Shown: positions 15,325-23,457 of the stretch, piece by piece
Numbering within the stretch: position 1 is the first letter of the stretch
How the letters are laid out: each line of letters begins with the position of its first letter
NCBI GenBank assembly: GCA_936924635.1
Contig: CAKZHP010000077.1
Location: forward strand, 1 to 27,654
Length of the DNA: 27,654 nucleotides
Origin: an uncultured Propionibacteriaceae bacterium
GTDB lineage: Bacteria; Actinomycetota; Actinomycetes; Propionibacteriales; Propionibacteriaceae
Direction of reading: 5' to 3'
Program-made: the position numbers and the translations under genes
Notes under the pieces: generated by a model
Told to the model about the DNA's origin: nothing
The model's database searches: none
What the model saw: only the letters and a program-made list of their open reading frames with translations

Positions 15325-16956
15325 GTGACCCTCACCCCCGGCTCCACCGCGGCCACGGCCCTGCGGCAGCCGGTCGGCGTCCCGGGCGACCTCGTCGCCG
15401 CCCCCGAGCGGTGGGTGGTGCGCTTCGCCGCCTCCGGAGCCGGCCACCTGTTCATCACCTGGGGCCGGGTGGTCATCAGCGGGATCGCCCTGGCCGCGCA
15501 GCTGGTCGCGCTCGCCCTGGTGATCCGCTACGCCGTCGACGCCACCGCCTGGCTGCTGATCGCCTTCGAGCTGGTGTCCGTGGCGGTCCTGCTGGGCCTG
15601 CTCAACGGTCAGATGGCGATGGCGTACAAGCTGGGCTGGACCCTGGTGCTCCTGCTGCTGCCCCTGATCGGGGCGGTCTTCTACCTGCTGTTCGGCAGCC
15701 ACCGGGCCGGTGCCAGCCAGCGCCGCCGGCACGAGGCGAGCCTGGTGGCCGCCAGGCAGGCGCTGCTGCTGGCGCCCACCGTGCAGCCGCCTGAGGACGA
15801 CAGCCAGGTCGCGCGGCAGATGCGGCACCTGAAGACCGCCGGCGGCTACCCGGCCCGGCCCGCGACCGGGGTCCGGTACTACCCGACGGGCGCCGAGGGG
15901 TTCGAGGCGATCCTGGAGGCCATCGCGCAGGCGGAGCGCTACGTCTACATCGAGTACTTCATCCTTGCCCGCGGCTGGATGTGGGACCAGCTGTTCGCCG
16001 CGCTCGCGGAGCGGGCCCGGGCGGGCGTCAAGGTGTGCGTGCTGTACGACGACCTGGGGTCGTTCATGCGGCTGCCGAAGGGTCTGTGGGCCAGCTGCGC
16101 CCAGGCCGGCATCGAGGTACGGCCCGTGAACCCGTTGCGGCCGGCGCTCTCGCTGCGCGCCAACAACCGTGACCACCGCAAGATCTGCGCCATCGACGGC
16201 ACGGTCGCGTTCACCGGCGGCATCAACATCGGTGACGAGTACGTCGGTCTGGACAAGCCGTACGGCGACTGGAAGGACCACGCTATCCGGGTCGAGGGGC
16301 CGGCCGCCTGGTCGTTCACCGTGATGCTCGCCGAGCAGTGGGGCGTGATGGCGGAGCGGCGGGTCGACTACCAGGCACTGCTGCCCAGCACCTGGCCGGA
16401 GCCGGGGGAGGGCATCGCCATCCCCTTCGACGACACCCCGTTCGTGGAGACCTCGCTGGGGCTGGCCACCTACCGGGAGCTGCTGTCCACCGCCCGCAGC
16501 ACCGTCGACATCGTGACGCCCTACCTGGTCATCGACGACTTCCTGCACGAGGTGCTGGCGGTGACGGCGCAGTCGGGCGTCCGCGTGCGGCTGGTGGTGC
16601 CCGGCACGAACGACAGCTGGATCACCGACCAGGTCGCCAAGGCCGCGTTCGCCCGCCTGATCGAGAACGGCGTCGAGGTCTACCGCTACTCACCCGGCTT
16701 CGTGCACCAGAAGACGATGACCGCCGACGACGACACCGCTGTGGTGGGCACCATCAACTTCGACTACCGCAGCTTCTACCTCCACCAGGAGTGCGCGGTG
16801 TGGTTGTACGGGACCCCGGCCATCGAGTCCGTACGCGCCGACGTGGAGCTGGTCGTCAGCCGGTCGGACCGGGTGACGATGGCGGAGGCGACCGGCGCCA
16901 ACCCGCTGACGCGCCTCGTCCGTGCGCTGCTGGGTGTGGCCGCGCCGCTGATATGA
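15325..16956 (+). CDS. Cardiolipin synthase-type phospholipase D enzyme
   Basis: A 543-aa membrane phospholipase D-superfamily enzyme, predicted to form cardiolipin from phosphatidylglycerol. The N-terminus has three hydrophobic segments (about 49-70, 74-94, 104-124), the last two matching the PLDc_N hairpin. Two HxKxxxxD motifs are present: His284-Lys286-Asp291 (DHRKICAIDG, then FTGGINIGDEY) and His461-Lys463-Asp468 (VHQKTMTADD, then VGTINFDYRSF). Both catalytic sites are complete and the length is typical of bacterial Cls. The GTG at 15325 is supported by a GATACT hexamer 6 nt upstream. Its stop ends one nucleotide short of the convergent gene at 16958. Many actinobacteria use a CDP-alcohol type synthase instead, so a related transphosphatidylation is possible. 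Confidence 0.9.
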   Translation: MTLTPGSTAATALRQPVGVPGDLVAAPERWVVRFAASGAGHLFITWGRVVISGIALAAQLVALALVIRYAVDATAWLLIAFELVSVAVLLGLLNGQMAMAYKLGWTLVLLLLPLIGAVFYLLFGSHRAGASQRRRHEASLVAARQALLLAPTVQPPEDDSQVARQMRHLKTAGGYPARPATGVRYYPTGAEGFEAILEAIAQAERYVYIEYFILARGWMWDQLFAALAERARAGVKVCVLYDDLGSFMRLPKGLWASCAQAGIEVRPVNPLRPALSLRANNRDHRKICAIDGTVAFTGGINIGDEYVGLDKPYGDWKDHAIRVEGPAAWSFTVMLAEQWGVMAERRVDYQALLPSTWPEPGEGIAIPFDDTPFVETSLGLATYRELLSTARSTVDIVTPYLVIDDFLHEVLAVTAQSGVRVRLVVPGTNDSWITDQVAKAAFARLIENGVEVYRYSPGFVHQKTMTADDDTAVVGTINFDYRSFYLHQECAVWLYGTPAIESVRADVELVVSRSDRVTMAEATGANPLTRLVRALLGVAAPLI

Positions 16957-16957
16957 C

Positions 16958-17584
16958 TCAGGTCGTCAGCAGGTAGGCCACGCCGAAGACGGCGACGACC
17001 AGCAGGGGGATCAAGGCGAGGACCCCCACCATGAAACCCACCCCCTTGCGCTTCTGCGGCTCGTAGCCGATCGACCCGGTCGTGAACTGGTGGAACGGCG
17101 GCCCGTACCAGACCTGGATCAGCTGCCCCGGCCGCACGTCGATGTCCATGGCGGCCTGACCGTACGTGCGCATCCACTGCATCTCCACCGCCAGCCGGAG
17201 CGGGCCGGGCGGCACTGCGACGTCATTGGCCCCGTAGCTGAGGGAACGGCGCGCACCGTTGAGGATCGCCGTCGGCGGGATGAAGTTGCTGGTCATCACG
17301 TTGCCCTGCACGTTGATCCTCAGCAGCGCCGCCCCGGCCGGCAGGCCCTGCGGCTGGGCTGTTGCTGGCTGGCCGTAGCCAGGATGGTTCGGCTGCTGCG
17401 GGAAGGGCGCGCCCTTCGGCGCGTACCCGGGCTGCGGCGCGTACCCCGGCTGGGAGCCGTACGCCGGCTGCTGTCCGTACACGGGCCGCTGGCCGTACCC
17501 GGTCGGCTGCCCGCCGGGACCCTGCGCGTGCTGGCCGTACGGACCCTGCGGCTGCTGCCCGTGGGGCTGCGGAGGCTGGCTCAT
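16958..17584 (-). CDS. Pro/Gln/Tyr-rich protein with C-terminal membrane anchor
   Basis: A 208-aa protein in three parts. Residues 1-80 are low-complexity and rich in Pro, Gln, Gly and Tyr, with repeats of the YGQQP / PGYAP kind. Residues about 84-178 are a compact beta-rich domain (LLRINVQGNV, LSYGANDVAVPPGPLRLAVEMQ, YGQAAMDIDVRPGQLIQVWYGPP, GSIGYEPQKRKG) of a type common in actinobacteria but of unknown function. Residues 182-205 are one membrane helix. With no signal peptide, a cytoplasmic tail-anchored arrangement is likely. The disordered N-terminus could mediate protein contacts. A TACGCT hexamer ends 8 nt before the ATG. It is convergent with the PLD gene, with a 1-nt gap, and divergent from the secreted PepSY-like protein. 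Confidence 0.8.
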   Translation of the reverse strand: MSQPPQPHGQQPQGPYGQHAQGPGGQPTGYGQRPVYGQQPAYGSQPGYAPQPGYAPKGAPFPQQPNHPGYGQPATAQPQGLPAGAALLRINVQGNVMTSNFIPPTAILNGARRSLSYGANDVAVPPGPLRLAVEMQWMRTYGQAAMDIDVRPGQLIQVWYGPPFHQFTTGSIGYEPQKRKGVGFMVGVLALIPLLVVAVFGVAYLLTT

Positions 17585-17592
17585 GGGCGGAA

Positions 17593-17598
17593 AGCGTA
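17593..17598 (-). promoter_or_regulatory. -10 hexamer TACGCT, predicted leaderless promoter
   Basis: On the minus strand TACGCT ends 8 nt before the ATG at 17584. CTGACC, 16 nt further upstream, is a partial -35 match (4 of 6 to TTGACA). Confidence 0.45.
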
Positions 17599-17709
17599 CT
17601 GACAGGGCGACTCAGGTCAGGGCAGGGATCACCACAGGGTCCTGACAGGTGACGACGGGACTGTCGTGGTGACCGGGTGGACAGAGCCCGGCACGACGAA
17701 GGAGTGACT

Positions 17710-18300
17710 GTGATCAACACGACGAAGCTGGCCGTCGGCGTGGCGGCCCTGGTGGCGGGCGGCGGTCTCGCCCTCGGCGTCGCCTCGGTGGCGTCGGCCG
17801 ACCCGTCCACGCCGCCCTCGAGCGGCTCCAGCGCCTCGGGCAGGCCCAGCGGTCAGCCGGGCGGCGAGCGCCAGAAGGGCACGGAGGTGTCTGGTGACGA
17901 GGCGACGAAGGTCTCGGGTGCGGTCACGGCGAAGGACTCGACGGTCAAGGTCGAGTTGGTCGTCAAGCTGGCCGACGGCTCGTACCGGGTCGAGGGCACC
18001 AAGGACGGCGCGCGGGTGGCGTACACGGTGAGCGCCGACCTGGTCACGGTCTCGCAGGCCCCCGAGGGGCCCGGTCGCGGCGGCAAGGGCGGTGCGCAGC
18101 ACCAGCACACCGACGCCACCGCCGAGGAGACCGCCAAGGTCACCGCCGCCGTGAAGGCGAAGGACGCGGCCGTCACGGTCGAGAAGGTCGTCAAGGATCC
18201 CGACGGCTCCTTCGACGCCCAGGGCACGAAGGACGGCACGAAGGTGATGGTGGAGGTGAGCGCCGACCTGCAGACGGTCACCGTGCGCGCCGGACGCTAA
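17710..18300 (+). CDS. Secreted protein with two PepSY-like repeats
   Basis: A 196-aa exported protein. Residues 1-30 form a signal peptide (hydrophobic VGVAALVAGGGLALGVASV, probable cleavage after ASA at 28-30). A Ser/Pro/Gly-rich linker follows. Residues about 62-115 and 138-192 are two copies of one domain, each with a helix (EATKVSGAVTAKDSTV / ETAKVTAAVKAKDAAV) and strands DGSYRVEGTKDGARV / DGSFDAQGTKDGTKV, then VSADL. They resemble PepSY-type folds that often inhibit peptidases or bind the cell surface. A His/Gly/Lys-rich spacer (118-135) separates them. The GTG at 17710 is chosen because GAAGGAG ends 5 nt before it; an in-frame ATG 33 nt upstream would add a charged leader before the signal peptide. 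Function unknown. Confidence 0.8.
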   Translation: MINTTKLAVGVAALVAGGGLALGVASVASADPSTPPSSGSSASGRPSGQPGGERQKGTEVSGDEATKVSGAVTAKDSTVKVELVVKLADGSYRVEGTKDGARVAYTVSADLVTVSQAPEGPGRGGKGGAQHQHTDATAEETAKVTAAVKAKDAAVTVEKVVKDPDGSFDAQGTKDGTKVMVEVSADLQTVTVRAGR

Positions 18301-19811
18301 TCCTGTCGTGGCGGGAGATCCGCCTCGACACCTCGTCTCGCGTGCTGCGGGCGGCTCTCCCGGGGGCCGCCCGCAGCCGCGTCTGCGGGCAGCGCGCGCC
18401 GGGGAGCACGGCCGTCGGCGTCGTCGTTGCGGGACCGCCTCTCGACCACGGCCAGCCGCCGGAGAGCCACCAGCGTGGCCGCGACCGTCAGCGCGGAGAC
18501 AGCCACCGAGAGCCAGACGGTCAGGTGCAGCCGGGTGTCGGTGTTGGTGACCATGGTCAGGTCAGGCATCGGGTCGTTCAGGTCGCGCTGCATCACGCCG
18601 ACGCTCCAGTGCACCGAGTGCCGCGCCAGCTCGACGGCCCCGACCGCGCTCAGGGCGAGCACGCAGAACGTGATGAAGCGGTGGCGCCGCACCAGCGACG
18701 TGAGCCCCAGGCCTGCGTACGCGATGCCGATCAGCAGCGGGACGGCGACGAAGCGCGTCGACACGCGCTCGGTGGAGAACGGGAGACCGAAGGCGTACAG
18801 GGGCTCGTAGTACCGGTCCATGGAGAGGAGGAAGAGCACCGCTCCGGCGACCAGCCATGGCCACGACGCACGAGCCTTCACGACCACGCCCACGGCGCCT
18901 CCCACCAGCAGCAGGAGCAGCAGGCACCAGCCGAGGAACAGGGAGTACTCCCACTGCCCGAGGCTGCGGATGCCGATCGAGTAGTACGTCCAGGTCGTCA
19001 CGAACGCCTTGGGGAGCACGCCCCACGGGATGCCGGTGAGGTACTCGCCGGGGCTGGGGAAGTACACGGCCCCCGGCAGCAGCCGGCCGAGGCCGGCCAG
19101 CACCCCGACGGCCCCGGCCGCGGCGATGCGTACGAAGGCGCGCCGGAGCAGGACGCCCAGCAGGGCCAGCGTCAGGGCTGCCGCGACCACGAGGTGGATG
19201 GAGCCGTTCCACACCATGACGCCGAGCGCCAGACCCAGCAGCAGCGCCGGCCGCCACGACCGGGAGCGCTGGATGTCGAGCACGAAGACGGCCAGCCAGG
19301 GGAAGCAGAAGTACCCGGTCCACATCAGGTGAGCCATGGCGAGGTGCGTGACGACGTACCCGTTGAAGCCTGCCATCAGCCACACGGCCACGAACGGGGC
19401 AGGGGCGATGCGCCCGCGGGCTGCGAGGACCAGGCACCCGGCGAGGCCGATCAGCGCCCACCCGGTGACGTGCAGGGTGAAGAAGCCCTGGTTGCTGAGC
19501 CACGGCAGCAGCCACACGTCGGGCGTCAGCGTGAGCTCCGGGTTCGCGGCCATCAGCGTGGTCTTGTGGTAGATGACGTGAGCCTGCTCCCAGGGGATGG
19601 TGCCGCTGCGGATCGAGGTGCGCAGGATCTCCAGCGAGGCGCTCTCCTTGACCCAGTCGGTGAACGCGAAGCGTGGGGACCCGAGGTGGAAGAACAGCCA
19701 CCAGTGCAGCACGGTCACCAGGGCCGTCCCGGTCACGAACGCCGCGTACGCACGGCCGCCGGGACGGAGAGCGTCCGGGTCGCCCCACCAGGCAAGAGGG
19801 TGTCGTGGCAC
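18297..19811 (-). CDS. Polytopic membrane protein, possible GT-C-fold glycosyltransferase
   Basis: About 504 aa with roughly ten to twelve hydrophobic helices. After helix 1 comes a loop with FTDWVKESASLEILRTSIRSG, then IPWEQAHVIYHKTTLMAANPELTLTPDVWLLPW. This first-loop Asp and the layout (large loop, then many helices) recall YfhO-like and other GT-C lipid-linked glycosyltransferases. No motif proves catalysis, so this is inference. The C-terminal 45 or so residues are charged and Arg-rich (RRSRNDDADGRAPRR). The GTG at 19811 is chosen because GGGGA lies 5 nt upstream; a TTG at 19835 would add eight residues. A TACGAT hexamer at 19852-19857 could be the -10. Its stop overlaps the stop of the convergent PepSY-like gene by 4 nt. 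Confidence 0.75.
   Translation of the reverse strand: MPRHPLAWWGDPDALRPGGRAYAAFVTGTALVTVLHWWLFFHLGSPRFAFTDWVKESASLEILRTSIRSGTIPWEQAHVIYHKTTLMAANPELTLTPDVWLLPWLSNQGFFTLHVTGWALIGLAGCLVLAARGRIAPAPFVAVWLMAGFNGYVVTHLAMAHLMWTGYFCFPWLAVFVLDIQRSRSWRPALLLGLALGVMVWNGSIHLVVAAALTLALLGVLLRRAFVRIAAAGAVGVLAGLGRLLPGAVYFPSPGEYLTGIPWGVLPKAFVTTWTYYSIGIRSLGQWEYSLFLGWCLLLLLLVGGAVGVVVKARASWPWLVAGAVLFLLSMDRYYEPLYAFGLPFSTERVSTRFVAVPLLIGIAYAGLGLTSLVRRHRFITFCVLALSAVGAVELARHSVHWSVGVMQRDLNDPMPDLTMVTNTDTRLHLTVWLSVAVSALTVAATLVALRRLAVVERRSRNDDADGRAPRRALPADAAAGGPRESRPQHARRGVEADLPPRQD
18344..18377. terminator. Hairpin downstream of the PepSY-like gene
   Basis: A perfect 12-bp GC-rich stem (18344-18355 with 18366-18377) around a 10-nt spacer begins 44 nt after the + strand stop codon. 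It could end the + strand transcript. It lies inside the coding sequence for the C-terminal tail of the opposing gene. No T-tract is present. Confidence 0.4.
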
Positions 19812-19946
19812 AGCGGTCCCCGGGTCGTTCGTCAATGGATGGACGGCGCGAATCGTAACGTCGCGCCCGAGCCGGCTGGGGGAGGCGGTTCCGCGGCGCG
19901 TACGGGGCGGGGTGAAACCGGGACGCCGGGGGCGGAGGGTTGTCGG

Positions 19947-19952
19947 TAGGCT
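19947..19952 (+). promoter_or_regulatory. -10 hexamer TAGGCT for proS
   Basis: TAGGCT would place the start of transcription near 19959, giving a leader of about 30 nt containing GAAGGG at 19978-19983 before the ATG at 19990. Confidence 0.4.
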
Positions 19953-19989
19953 CGGGCCCCGTCTCATCAGGTTGCTCGAAGGGTGTGCC

Positions 19990-21765
19990 ATGGCCGTCGC
20001 GAGGATGTCCCAGCTGTTCGTCCGTACGCTGCGCGAGGCCCCGGCCGATGCCGAGCTGCCGAGCCACCGCTGGCTCGTCCGCGCCGGGTACATCCGCCGC
20101 TCGGCCCCCGGCATCTACTCCTGGCTGCCGCTGGGCCTGAAGGTGCTGGCGAAGGTGGAGGAGATCCTGCGCGAGGAGATGGCCGGGATCGGCGCGCAGG
20201 AGGTGCGGTTCCCTGCGCTGCTGCCCCGCGAGCCGTACGAGGCCACGAACCGCTGGACCGAGTACGGCCAGAACCTGTTCCGGGTCAAGGACCGCAAGGG
20301 CACCGACATGCTGCTCGGCCCCACCCACGAGGAGATGTTCACGCTGCTGGTGAAGGACCTGTACTCCTCGTACAAGGACCTGCCGCTGACGCTGTTCCAG
20401 ATCCAGACCAAGTACCGCGACGAGGCGCGCCCCCGCGCCGGGCTGCTGCGCGGCCGCGAGTTCGTGATGAAGGACTCGTACAGCTTCGACATGGACGCCG
20501 AGGGCTTGCAGGCCGCGTACGACAAGCACCGCGAGGCGTACATCGCGGTGATGGAGCGCCTGGGCCTGGAGTACGTGATCGTGAAGGCCACCTCGGGGGC
20601 GATGGGTGGCTCGGCGTCGGAGGAGTTCCTCGCCGTGTCGGCGAACGGGGAGGACACGTTCGTGCGCTCGCCCGGCGGGTACGCGGCCAACGTGGAGGCG
20701 GTCACCATCGTGGCCCCGGACGCGGTCGACGCCTCGGGCGTGCCCGCCCCCTCGACGGTGCTCACCCCGGGTGCCGGCACCATCGACACGCTGGTGACGG
20801 CGGTGACCGAGGCGGCGCCGCGTACGGACCGGGCCTGGACCGCCGCCGACACGCTGAAGAACGTGGTCTTCATGCTGCTGCACCCCGACGGCAAGACCTC
20901 GCCGCTGGTGGTCGGGCTGCCCGGCGACCGGGAGGTCGACGTGAAGCGCTTGGAGGCGGCGGTGTCGCCGGCCGAGGCGGTGCCGTTCACCGACGCCGAC
21001 TTCGCCAAGCACCCGCTTCTCGTGAAGGGCTACATCGGCCCGGCCAAGGACGGCGAGCAGGTGCTGGGGGAGAAGGCGGCCACCGGCATCCGCTACCTCG
21101 TCGACCCGCGCGTGGTCGAGGGCACGGCCTGGGTGACCGGCGCGAACGTCGCCGACAGCCATGTGGTGAACCTGGTCATGGGTCGCGACTTCACCGCCGA
21201 CGGCACCATCGACGTCGCCGAGGTGCGTGCCGGTGACCCGGCGCCCGACGGCTCCGGTGAGCTGGAGCTCGCCCGCGGCGTCGAGATGGGCCACATCTTC
21301 CAGCTCGGTACGAAGTACGCCGAGGCGCTGGGCCTCAAGGTGCTCGACCAGAACGGCAAGCTCGCGACGGTGACCATGGGCTCGTACGGCTTCGGCGTCT
21401 CCCGAGCCGTGGCCATGGTGGCCGAGACCACGTGCGACGAGCGCGGGCTGGCGTGGCCGCGGGCGCTGGCGCCGTACGACGTCGTGGTGCTGGCCGCGGG
21501 CAACGGCGAGGACGTGGTGGCGAAGGCCGAGGAGATCGCCCTGGGGCTCTCCGGCGCGGGCCTGGAGGTGCTGATCGACGACCGCAAGGCCTCGCCCGGG
21601 GTGAAGTTCACCGACGCCGAGGTGCTGGGCATGCCCACCGCCGTGGTCGTGGGCCGGGGCCTGGCGAACGGCGTGGTGGAGGTCCGTGACCGGGCGACCG
21701 GCGAGAAGGCGGAGATCGCGGTTGAGGACGCGGTGGCGCACGTGCTCGACGCGGTCCGCGCGTGA
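19990..21765 (+). CDS. proS: Prolyl-tRNA synthetase, bacterial type
   Basis: Charges tRNA-Pro with proline in the cytoplasm. The 591-aa product is the normal length for the bacterial form with the inserted editing domain. Class II motifs are visible: motif 1 region HRWLVRAGYIRRSAPGIYSWLPLG, the GPTHEEMFT segment, motif 2 around KYRDEARPRAGLLRGREFVMKD (read in two overlapping pieces), and motif 3 in SYGFGVSRAVAM. The central YbaK-like editing domain covers about 225-390 (NVVFMLLHPDGKTSPLVVGL). The C-terminal anticodon-binding domain follows (APYDVVVLAAG, VLIDDRKASPGVKFTDAEVLG). The ATG at 19990 follows GAAGGG by 6 nt and fits the family start. Its stop overlaps the GTG of the TauE-like gene (GTGA). 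Confidence 0.97.
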   Translation: MAVARMSQLFVRTLREAPADAELPSHRWLVRAGYIRRSAPGIYSWLPLGLKVLAKVEEILREEMAGIGAQEVRFPALLPREPYEATNRWTEYGQNLFRVKDRKGTDMLLGPTHEEMFTLLVKDLYSSYKDLPLTLFQIQTKYRDEARPRAGLLRGREFVMKDSYSFDMDAEGLQAAYDKHREAYIAVMERLGLEYVIVKATSGAMGGSASEEFLAVSANGEDTFVRSPGGYAANVEAVTIVAPDAVDASGVPAPSTVLTPGAGTIDTLVTAVTEAAPRTDRAWTAADTLKNVVFMLLHPDGKTSPLVVGLPGDREVDVKRLEAAVSPAEAVPFTDADFAKHPLLVKGYIGPAKDGEQVLGEKAATGIRYLVDPRVVEGTAWVTGANVADSHVVNLVMGRDFTADGTIDVAEVRAGDPAPDGSGELELARGVEMGHIFQLGTKYAEALGLKVLDQNGKLATVTMGSYGFGVSRAVAMVAETTCDERGLAWPRALAPYDVVVLAAGNGEDVVAKAEEIALGLSGAGLEVLIDDRKASPGVKFTDAEVLGMPTAVVVGRGLANGVVEVRDRATGEKAEIAVEDAVAHVLDAVRA

Positions 21766-22547
21766 TCTTCGACCTGCCGGCCCTCACGCTCGGCCTGCTG
21801 GTCCTCGCGGCGTTCGTCGCGGGCTGGATCGACTCCGTCGTCGGCGGCGGCGGGCTGATCCAGCTGCCGTCGCTGCTGATCGGGCTGCCGGACACCCCTG
21901 CCGCCACCGTGTCGGGCACCAACAAGGTGTCGTCGGTGGCGGGGACACTGGCGGCGTCGGCGACGTACGTGCGGCGCGTCGGCGTCTCCTGGCCGACGGC
22001 GCTGCCCTTGGTGGTGCTCTCGTACGCGGGGTCCTCGGCGGGTGCCGCCCTGGTGCAGTACCTCGACCGCAAGTGGTTCACGCCCCTGGTGCTGCTCGCG
22101 ATCGTGGGCATCGGCTGGTACACGCTGCGCAAGCCCGAGCTCGGCCTCCACCATGCGCCCCGGCACGAGGGCGGCGCGAACTACCTCCGGCTCGCGGGGA
22201 TCGGCCTCGGCGTCGGGCTGTGGGACGGTGTCGTCGGCCCCGGCACCGGCACGATCTTCGTGATCCTGCTGGTGTCGGTGATGGGGTACGCCTTCCTGCA
22301 GTCGTCGGTGCTCGCGAAGCTGGCGAACCTGGCCACGAACGCCGGCGCGATCGGGGTGCTGGCCTTCTCCGGTCACGTGCTGTGGGGGCTCGGGCTCTGC
22401 ATGGCGGCCGCCAACCTGAGTGGCGGCCTGATCGGCAGCCTCATGGCGATCAGGCTCGGCAACGACTTCATCCGCAAGGTCTTCCTGGCGGCCATCGTGA
22501 TCCTCGGCTCGAAGCTCGCGTACGACACCGTACGCATGTTCGTCTAG
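21762..22547 (+). CDS. TauE/SafE-family sulfite/anion exporter-like permease
   Basis: A 261-aa integral membrane protein with about eight helices in two related halves. Each half carries the family signature: GWIDSVVGGGGLIQLPSLL near the N-terminus and GLWDGVVGPGTGTIFVILLV in the middle. Family members move sulfur-containing or other organic anions, but substrate cannot be predicted. The GTG start overlaps the proS stop by 4 nt, so it is translationally coupled to proS. This coupling is probably a compact-genome effect rather than a functional link. A weak 6-bp hairpin at 22565-22582 follows the stop. Confidence 0.92.
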   Translation: MIFDLPALTLGLLVLAAFVAGWIDSVVGGGGLIQLPSLLIGLPDTPAATVSGTNKVSSVAGTLAASATYVRRVGVSWPTALPLVVLSYAGSSAGAALVQYLDRKWFTPLVLLAIVGIGWYTLRKPELGLHHAPRHEGGANYLRLAGIGLGVGLWDGVVGPGTGTIFVILLVSVMGYAFLQSSVLAKLANLATNAGAIGVLAFSGHVLWGLGLCMAAANLSGGLIGSLMAIRLGNDFIRKVFLAAIVILGSKLAYDTVRMFV

Positions 22548-22602
22548 CCGGTCGTCTGCAGGCGTCTGCCTCGTCTGGCAGAAGGCGCGGGGGCGAGGCG
22601 AG

Positions 22603-23169
22603 ATGTGCTTGTCTCTTGCTGTGAACGCCAGGGATGCCGACGCGCAGAGCGTGCCAGCGCCGCGGAGCACCCTGGTGATCGGCGGCACGGGGATGCTGCT
22701 GGGCACGCTGAGACATCTGTTGGGCGCGGGCGACGACGTCTGCTCCGTCTCCAGGCGGCCGCCGGCGCTGACGCACCCCCGGCTGCACCCCCTGCTGGTG
22801 GACTACCGCGACCCGGTCGCGCTCGGGCTGGCACTGGACCGCAGCGGCCGCTTCCAGCGGGCCCTGGTCTGGGTTCACTCAGTCGCTCCCGACGTACCCG
22901 AACGCGCTGCCCTGCATGTGAGCGACGACTTCTTCCATGTGCTGGGCAGCGCGGCCGCCGACCCGGCAGCGCCGGCCCCAGACCGCCGTGAGCGCTTCGA
23001 GGCGCTGGGGGTGCGCTACCACGAGATCGTTCTGGGCTTCATGACGGAGCAGGGGCACTCACGGTGGCTGACGAACGCTGAGATCAGCGAGGGCGTGTGG
23101 GGCGCCGTGCAGCGGCCGCAGCCGAGGTGCGTCGTGGGCACGGTCGAGCCCTGGAACGCTCGCCCGTAG
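22603..23169 (+). CDS. Small Rossmann-fold (SDR-like) NAD(P)-binding protein
   Basis: A 188-aa protein. After a poorly conserved leader, STLVIGGTGMLLGTLRHLL (with GGTGMLLG at 27-34) is the glycine-rich dinucleotide loop. A second strand VCSVSRRP follows, then LVDYRDPVALGLALD, ALVWVHSVAPDVP, LGSAAADP and a C-terminal block YHEIVLGFMTEQGHSRWLTNAEISEGVWGAV ending VGTVEPWNARP. This is a short atypical SDR family lacking the Tyr-x-x-x-Lys catalytic pair of classical members, so a dehydrogenase reaction is not assured. The ATG at 22603 has GAGG 4 nt upstream; a GTG at 22621 is an alternative that would remove six unlikely residues. It is convergent with the small CxxC gene. Confidence 0.8.
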   Translation: MCLSLAVNARDADAQSVPAPRSTLVIGGTGMLLGTLRHLLGAGDDVCSVSRRPPALTHPRLHPLLVDYRDPVALGLALDRSGRFQRALVWVHSVAPDVPERAALHVSDDFFHVLGSAAADPAAPAPDRRERFEALGVRYHEIVLGFMTEQGHSRWLTNAEISEGVWGAVQRPQPRCVVGTVEPWNARP

Positions 23170-23187
23170 GCTGAGGAGGGCGGCGCC

Positions 23188-23451
23188 TCAGCGGCGGTTG
23201 CCTGGGGTGGCCGGCTGCACGGTGGCGTACAGGTCGAGCCAGGTGCGGAAGGGCTCGGGCACCGGGACGCCCGGGGGTAGCGTAACCGTGGCGGTCTGGC
23301 GCGTGAGCCGGTGCTGGGGCCCGTACCGGCTGCCCCGGTAGTCGAGCGGCTCGGCGGGGGCGGTGAGGCACGCCTGGCAGATCCGCGGCAACGGTCCCTC
23401 CACCATCTTGAGGTAGCGGATCGTCGTGACGTAGAACGCGAGCTTGACCAC
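23188..23451 (-). CDS. Small hypothetical protein with one CxxC motif
   Basis: An 87-aa protein I do not recognise. It starts VKLAFYVTTIRYLKMVEG, has a single CQAC (about residues 25-28), then a mid-section LDYRGSRYGPQHRLTRQTATVTLPPG and a C-terminal PEPFRTWLDLYATVQP. One CxxC alone is not enough for a zinc site unless the protein dimerises. The GTG at 23451 is supported by a TAGCCT hexamer ending 6 nt upstream. It is divergent from DUF2252, with promoters about 15 nt apart. Low confidence in function, moderate in existence. Confidence 0.6.
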   Translation of the reverse strand: MVKLAFYVTTIRYLKMVEGPLPRICQACLTAPAEPLDYRGSRYGPQHRLTRQTATVTLPPGVPVPEPFRTWLDLYATVQPATPGNRR

Positions 23452-23457
23452 TCGCGC

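Noticed and set aside
17401..17560. Repeated short units at the start of the Pro/Gln-rich gene, considered as a CRISPR-like or DNA repeat
   Set aside because: The units are irregular and match codon-level repetition of YGQ/PGYAP; they are protein low complexity.
18562..21741. Minus-strand frame of 1059 codons across the membrane protein gene and proS
   Set aside because: It is antisense to proS and out of frame with the membrane protein gene, with low-complexity His/Arg/Gly-rich translation.
22565..22582. 6-bp hairpin after the TauE-like gene
   Set aside because: The stem is short with no T-tract; easily found by chance in this base composition.
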